Source of the DNA: an uncultured Hungatella sp.
GTDB taxonomy: Bacteria > Bacillota > Clostridia > Lachnospirales > Lachnospiraceae
Direction of reading: 5' to 3'
Assembly: GCA_910585645.1 (NCBI GenBank)
Contig: CAJUFP010000106.1
Span: 1 to 16,292 of the forward strand
DNA length: 16,292 nucleotides
Notes under the pieces: model-generated
The model's database searches: none
What the model was told of the DNA's origin: nothing
The model's input: only the letters and a program-made list of their open reading frames with translations
Translations under genes and position numbers: made by a program
In this document: one piece after another, positions 14,157 through 16,292 of the stretch
How positions within the stretch are numbered: the first letter of the stretch is position 1
Layout of the letters: every line of letters begins with the position of its first letter

Positions 14157-14185
14157 TTGACCATCTGCGATTTTCCACGTATAAT
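14157..14185 (+). promoter_or_regulatory. Promoter for the metallophosphoesterase gene
   Basis: TTGACC at 14157-14162, 17-bp spacer, TATAAT at 14180-14185. Transcription would begin near 14192, giving a leader of about 36 nt. Confidence 0.75.
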
Positions 14186-14227
14186 GTCGAGGCATGGAGA
14201 AAAACATCCGGAAATTTTATAGATAGC

Positions 14228-15907
14228 ATGAACACATGGCACAGCTGCATAAATAAAAAGAAAAGAGATACCAAAAACGTGGAGAATCAAAAAAGACGGG
14301 ATTATTTTAGATGGCTGCACAGGCTGTTGGTTTTTGCAGGTATTTGCCTGCTGATCGCATGGGGGAAGCGCGGAGGAAATTTTGCGCATTTTGACGGAGA
14401 AAATGGCAGAGAAAATCCAGAGGATACAAAGATTGCTATCTCTGTTGTGGAAACTGACGGGGAGTCAGGGGAGAATGGGGAGGGCTCTTTGCAGGAGGAG
14501 ACGTCTCCAGAAGAAAGCGGGGAAAGGGACGCCCTCTCTCGGGGACTTGAAAACCTTTTAAAGGGAAGTGTGGAAATGGCCAGACAGATCCTGGCCAGGA
14601 AACAGGACGCCGGATGGGAAGAAAGGACGGATCATACTTTGACGGGCCGGGAGGAGACGCCGGATCAGGAGGAAGAGGCGCCAGGGCCGCCGGTGATCTA
14701 TCTTTTGTCTGACCTGCACTATATGTCAGCTCTTGCCACGGATTACGGGAAAGCCTTTGAGACCTTTGAAGCCAAGAGCGACGGGAAAGTCATAAGGTAT
14801 CTGCCTCAGGTTCTGGATGCGCTTCTGGAGGAGACTGTCAGGGAGAAACCGGACGCCCTTGTGCTGACCGGGGACATTACCATGAATGGGGAGCGGATCA
14901 ACCATGAGGATCTGGCCCGGAAGCTGTCAAAGGTTAAGGAGGCCGGGGTTCAGGTGCTGGTGATCCCGGGAAATCATGACATCAACAACCCGGACGCCGG
15001 CGTCTATTTTGGGGACAAAGCGGACAAAGCAGACGGGGTGGACCCGGCGGGATTTTGGGAGATCTACGGCGGTTTTGGGCCTGACCAGGCCATCAGCCGG
15101 GATGAGGGGTCTTTCAGCTATATCTATGAGCTTCGGGACGATATCTGGCTGGCCCTTTTGGACACGGCCCAGTATGAGCCCAGAAATCTGGTGGAGGGGA
15201 TGGTCAGGCCCGGGACCATGGCGTGGCTGGAGGAGAATCTGCAGGGGGCAAAAGAGCAGGGCATCCAGGTCATTGTCCTGGGGCATCACAATCTTCTTTC
15301 GGAGAGCCGCATGTTTACCACCATGTGTACTCTGGAGAACGGGAGGGATATGGTGAGTCTTCTGGAGCGGTATCAGGTGCCGTTGTATGTCAGCGGCCAC
15401 CTTCATCTCCAGAGGACGAACCAGCACAAAAAGGGGCCTGGGGATACGGGATACGGCATCTATGAGATCGTCAGCGACGCTGTTAGCATCCCTCCCTGCC
15501 AGTACGGGGTCCTGACCTGGATGGAAAACCGGGATATGGACTATCGCACCCGCCCGGTGGACGTGGAGTCCTGGGCAGCGGATCACGGGGAGACGGACGA
15601 GAATCTGCTGAATTTTTCCGCTTACGGGGCGGCCTACATCCGACAGCTTGTGGAGGAGCAGATCAAGGGGGAGGCAAAGCAGGTGCGGGAGAAGACGGCA
15701 CAGGAGATGGCCGGGATCTATGCGGACGTGTACGCGGATTACTGCGCCGGGGTTGAGATCGACGAGAGGGAGCGGATGCGCTCCCGGGAGTACAGACAGT
15801 GGGAGAACTGCTGGCCCCAGAGCGATCAGGCAAAGGATCTGCGGGCTATGATCGGCGACTGTTCCAGGGATTACAATGCGGTTACGGTGCCGGGGATGGG
15901 GTGGTGA
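14228..15907 (+). CDS. Membrane-anchored calcineurin-like metallophosphoesterase
   Basis: Two-metal phosphoesterase predicted to act outside the cell, tethered by one N-terminal membrane segment (32-46) after a strongly basic stretch (KKKR..QKRR). Residues 50-155 are a charged, acidic, low-complexity linker. The catalytic domain (about 156-430) shows the full motif set: DLH (D162, H164), GDITMNGE (from 215), GNHD (248-251), GHHN (352-355) and GHLH (390-393). A helical tail of about 110 residues ends the 559-residue protein. Substrate unknown; nucleotides, cell-wall or lipid phosphates are possible. ATG 14228 has no good ribosome site; GTG 14279, at residue 18, is an alternative that keeps the membrane segment. 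Upstream CTTAA repeats suggest two-component control. Its TGA stop is part of the terminal heptamer of the palindromic element. Confidence 0.9.
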   Translation: MNTWHSCINKKKRDTKNVENQKRRDYFRWLHRLLVFAGICLLIAWGKRGGNFAHFDGENGRENPEDTKIAISVVETDGESGENGEGSLQEETSPEESGERDALSRGLENLLKGSVEMARQILARKQDAGWEERTDHTLTGREETPDQEEEAPGPPVIYLLSDLHYMSALATDYGKAFETFEAKSDGKVIRYLPQVLDALLEETVREKPDALVLTGDITMNGERINHEDLARKLSKVKEAGVQVLVIPGNHDINNPDAGVYFGDKADKADGVDPAGFWEIYGGFGPDQAISRDEGSFSYIYELRDDIWLALLDTAQYEPRNLVEGMVRPGTMAWLEENLQGAKEQGIQVIVLGHHNLLSESRMFTTMCTLENGRDMVSLLERYQVPLYVSGHLHLQRTNQHKKGPGDTGYGIYEIVSDAVSIPPCQYGVLTWMENRDMDYRTRPVDVESWAADHGETDENLLNFSAYGAAYIRQLVEEQIKGEAKQVREKTAQEMAGIYADVYADYCAGVEIDERERMRSREYRQWENCWPQSDQAKDLRAMIGDCSRDYNAVTVPGMGW

Positions 15908-16292
15908 GTAAAGTCGGCGTTAGTCGCAAAACCAGAATTGGCAGGCTAAGAATTGCTCACTTAGGCGGTTCCGGTAGGGGATGCTGCCTCAACCTTGCGG
16001 CGGAAAGATAGCTGCTTTTTATGGCCTCAGTATATTGTTGAGTATTGTTAGGCGATGTTGTACTCCAAATATGACAGGCAGGATCCGCTTCGATAAATAT
16101 GACGCACAAACCCTGCGGCTGATAAAACAGGTATCTTTCCGCTGCAGCGTTGAAACCACAACCCTACCGGAAACACCTGAAGTGAGCAAACCCTTGCCAG
16201 CGAATCCTGCTTTTGCCAGTCAGAGAAGGGAAGGATGGTCCTGTCCGGGTGAATTTATGCCATGGAGATGAGACCAGGGAAACAGGAGGGCT
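15905..16292. repeat. Large palindromic element, left half (cut by window end)
   Basis: Begins with TGAGTAA at 15905, which includes the stop codon of the preceding gene. It carries two nested structures: an imperfect stem of about 73 nt (15953-16026 against 16117-16189), and the arm 16215-16250, which pairs perfectly with 51-86 at the other end of the window. Bases 16254-16290 equal the reverse complement of 5415-5451. Compared with the copy at 5296-5662 it has about 140 extra bases (roughly 15930-16069) that supply the second arm of the side stem. No gene is supported in this stretch. Confidence 0.85.

Noticed and set aside
15953..16189. CRISPR-like or tandem array in the terminal repeat region
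   Set aside because: The units are inverted and nested, not direct repeats with unique equal spacers, and no cas gene is nearby.
1..16292. A genuine small plasmid or phage-like circle, given the matching ends
   Set aside because: No replication, partition, mobilisation or phage gene is present, while rpoD, nadE, argF, mutY and birA are chromosomal. A repeat-mediated assembly end is more likely.

Overview
The window looks like core chromosome from a Gram-positive Clostridia, most probably a Lachnospiraceae (Clostridium cluster XIVa-like) gut anaerobe. This is inferred from the moderately high GC, strong AGGAGG-type ribosome sites, TTG/GTG starts, sigma-A style promoters and the gene set (two-domain NadE, short NfeD plus SPFH pair, BirA-MutY-lipid kinase run, RpoD). 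No rRNA, tRNA, CRISPR array or transposase was seen.

Layout. (1) 1-112 is one half of a palindromic repeat element. (2) tcdA (minus) and nadE (plus) diverge from face-to-face promoters at 966-1042; nadE overlaps an RNA 2'-O-methyltransferase gene by ATGA. (3) A promoter and a small palindrome precede an nfeD-like gene and an SPFH/stomatin gene, a membrane-protein pair. (4) 5296-5662 is a full copy of the large palindromic element. (5) A patatin-like lipase and argF follow; argF has an ArgR-like operator. (6) A tightly packed run encodes a small membrane protein, birA, mutY and a diacylglycerol-kinase-like lipid kinase. (7) rpoD has its own promoter behind a second copy of the small palindrome. 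(8) A lower-GC accessory patch holds a Fic-domain protein whose catalytic His position is Gln, a decayed GNAT acetyltransferase and a strong terminator. (9) An AT-rich regulatory region with repeated boxes leads into a membrane-anchored metallophosphoesterase. (10) 15905-16292 is the other half of the large element.

The enzymes are mostly housekeeping: tRNA t6A cyclisation, NAD synthesis, rRNA/tRNA methylation, arginine synthesis, biotinylation, 8-oxoG repair, lipid phosphorylation and the primary sigma factor. The least explained content is non-coding: a nested palindromic element whose arms match each other perfectly within a copy but differ between copies, and whose two halves at the window ends complement each other as if the window closed on itself; a 35-bp palindrome found twice; and tandem or helically phased operator-like repeats before the metallophosphoesterase and rpoD. 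I see no convincing new multi-gene defence or metabolic system. The best leads are the palindromic element, the His-less Fic protein and the metallophosphoesterase control region.
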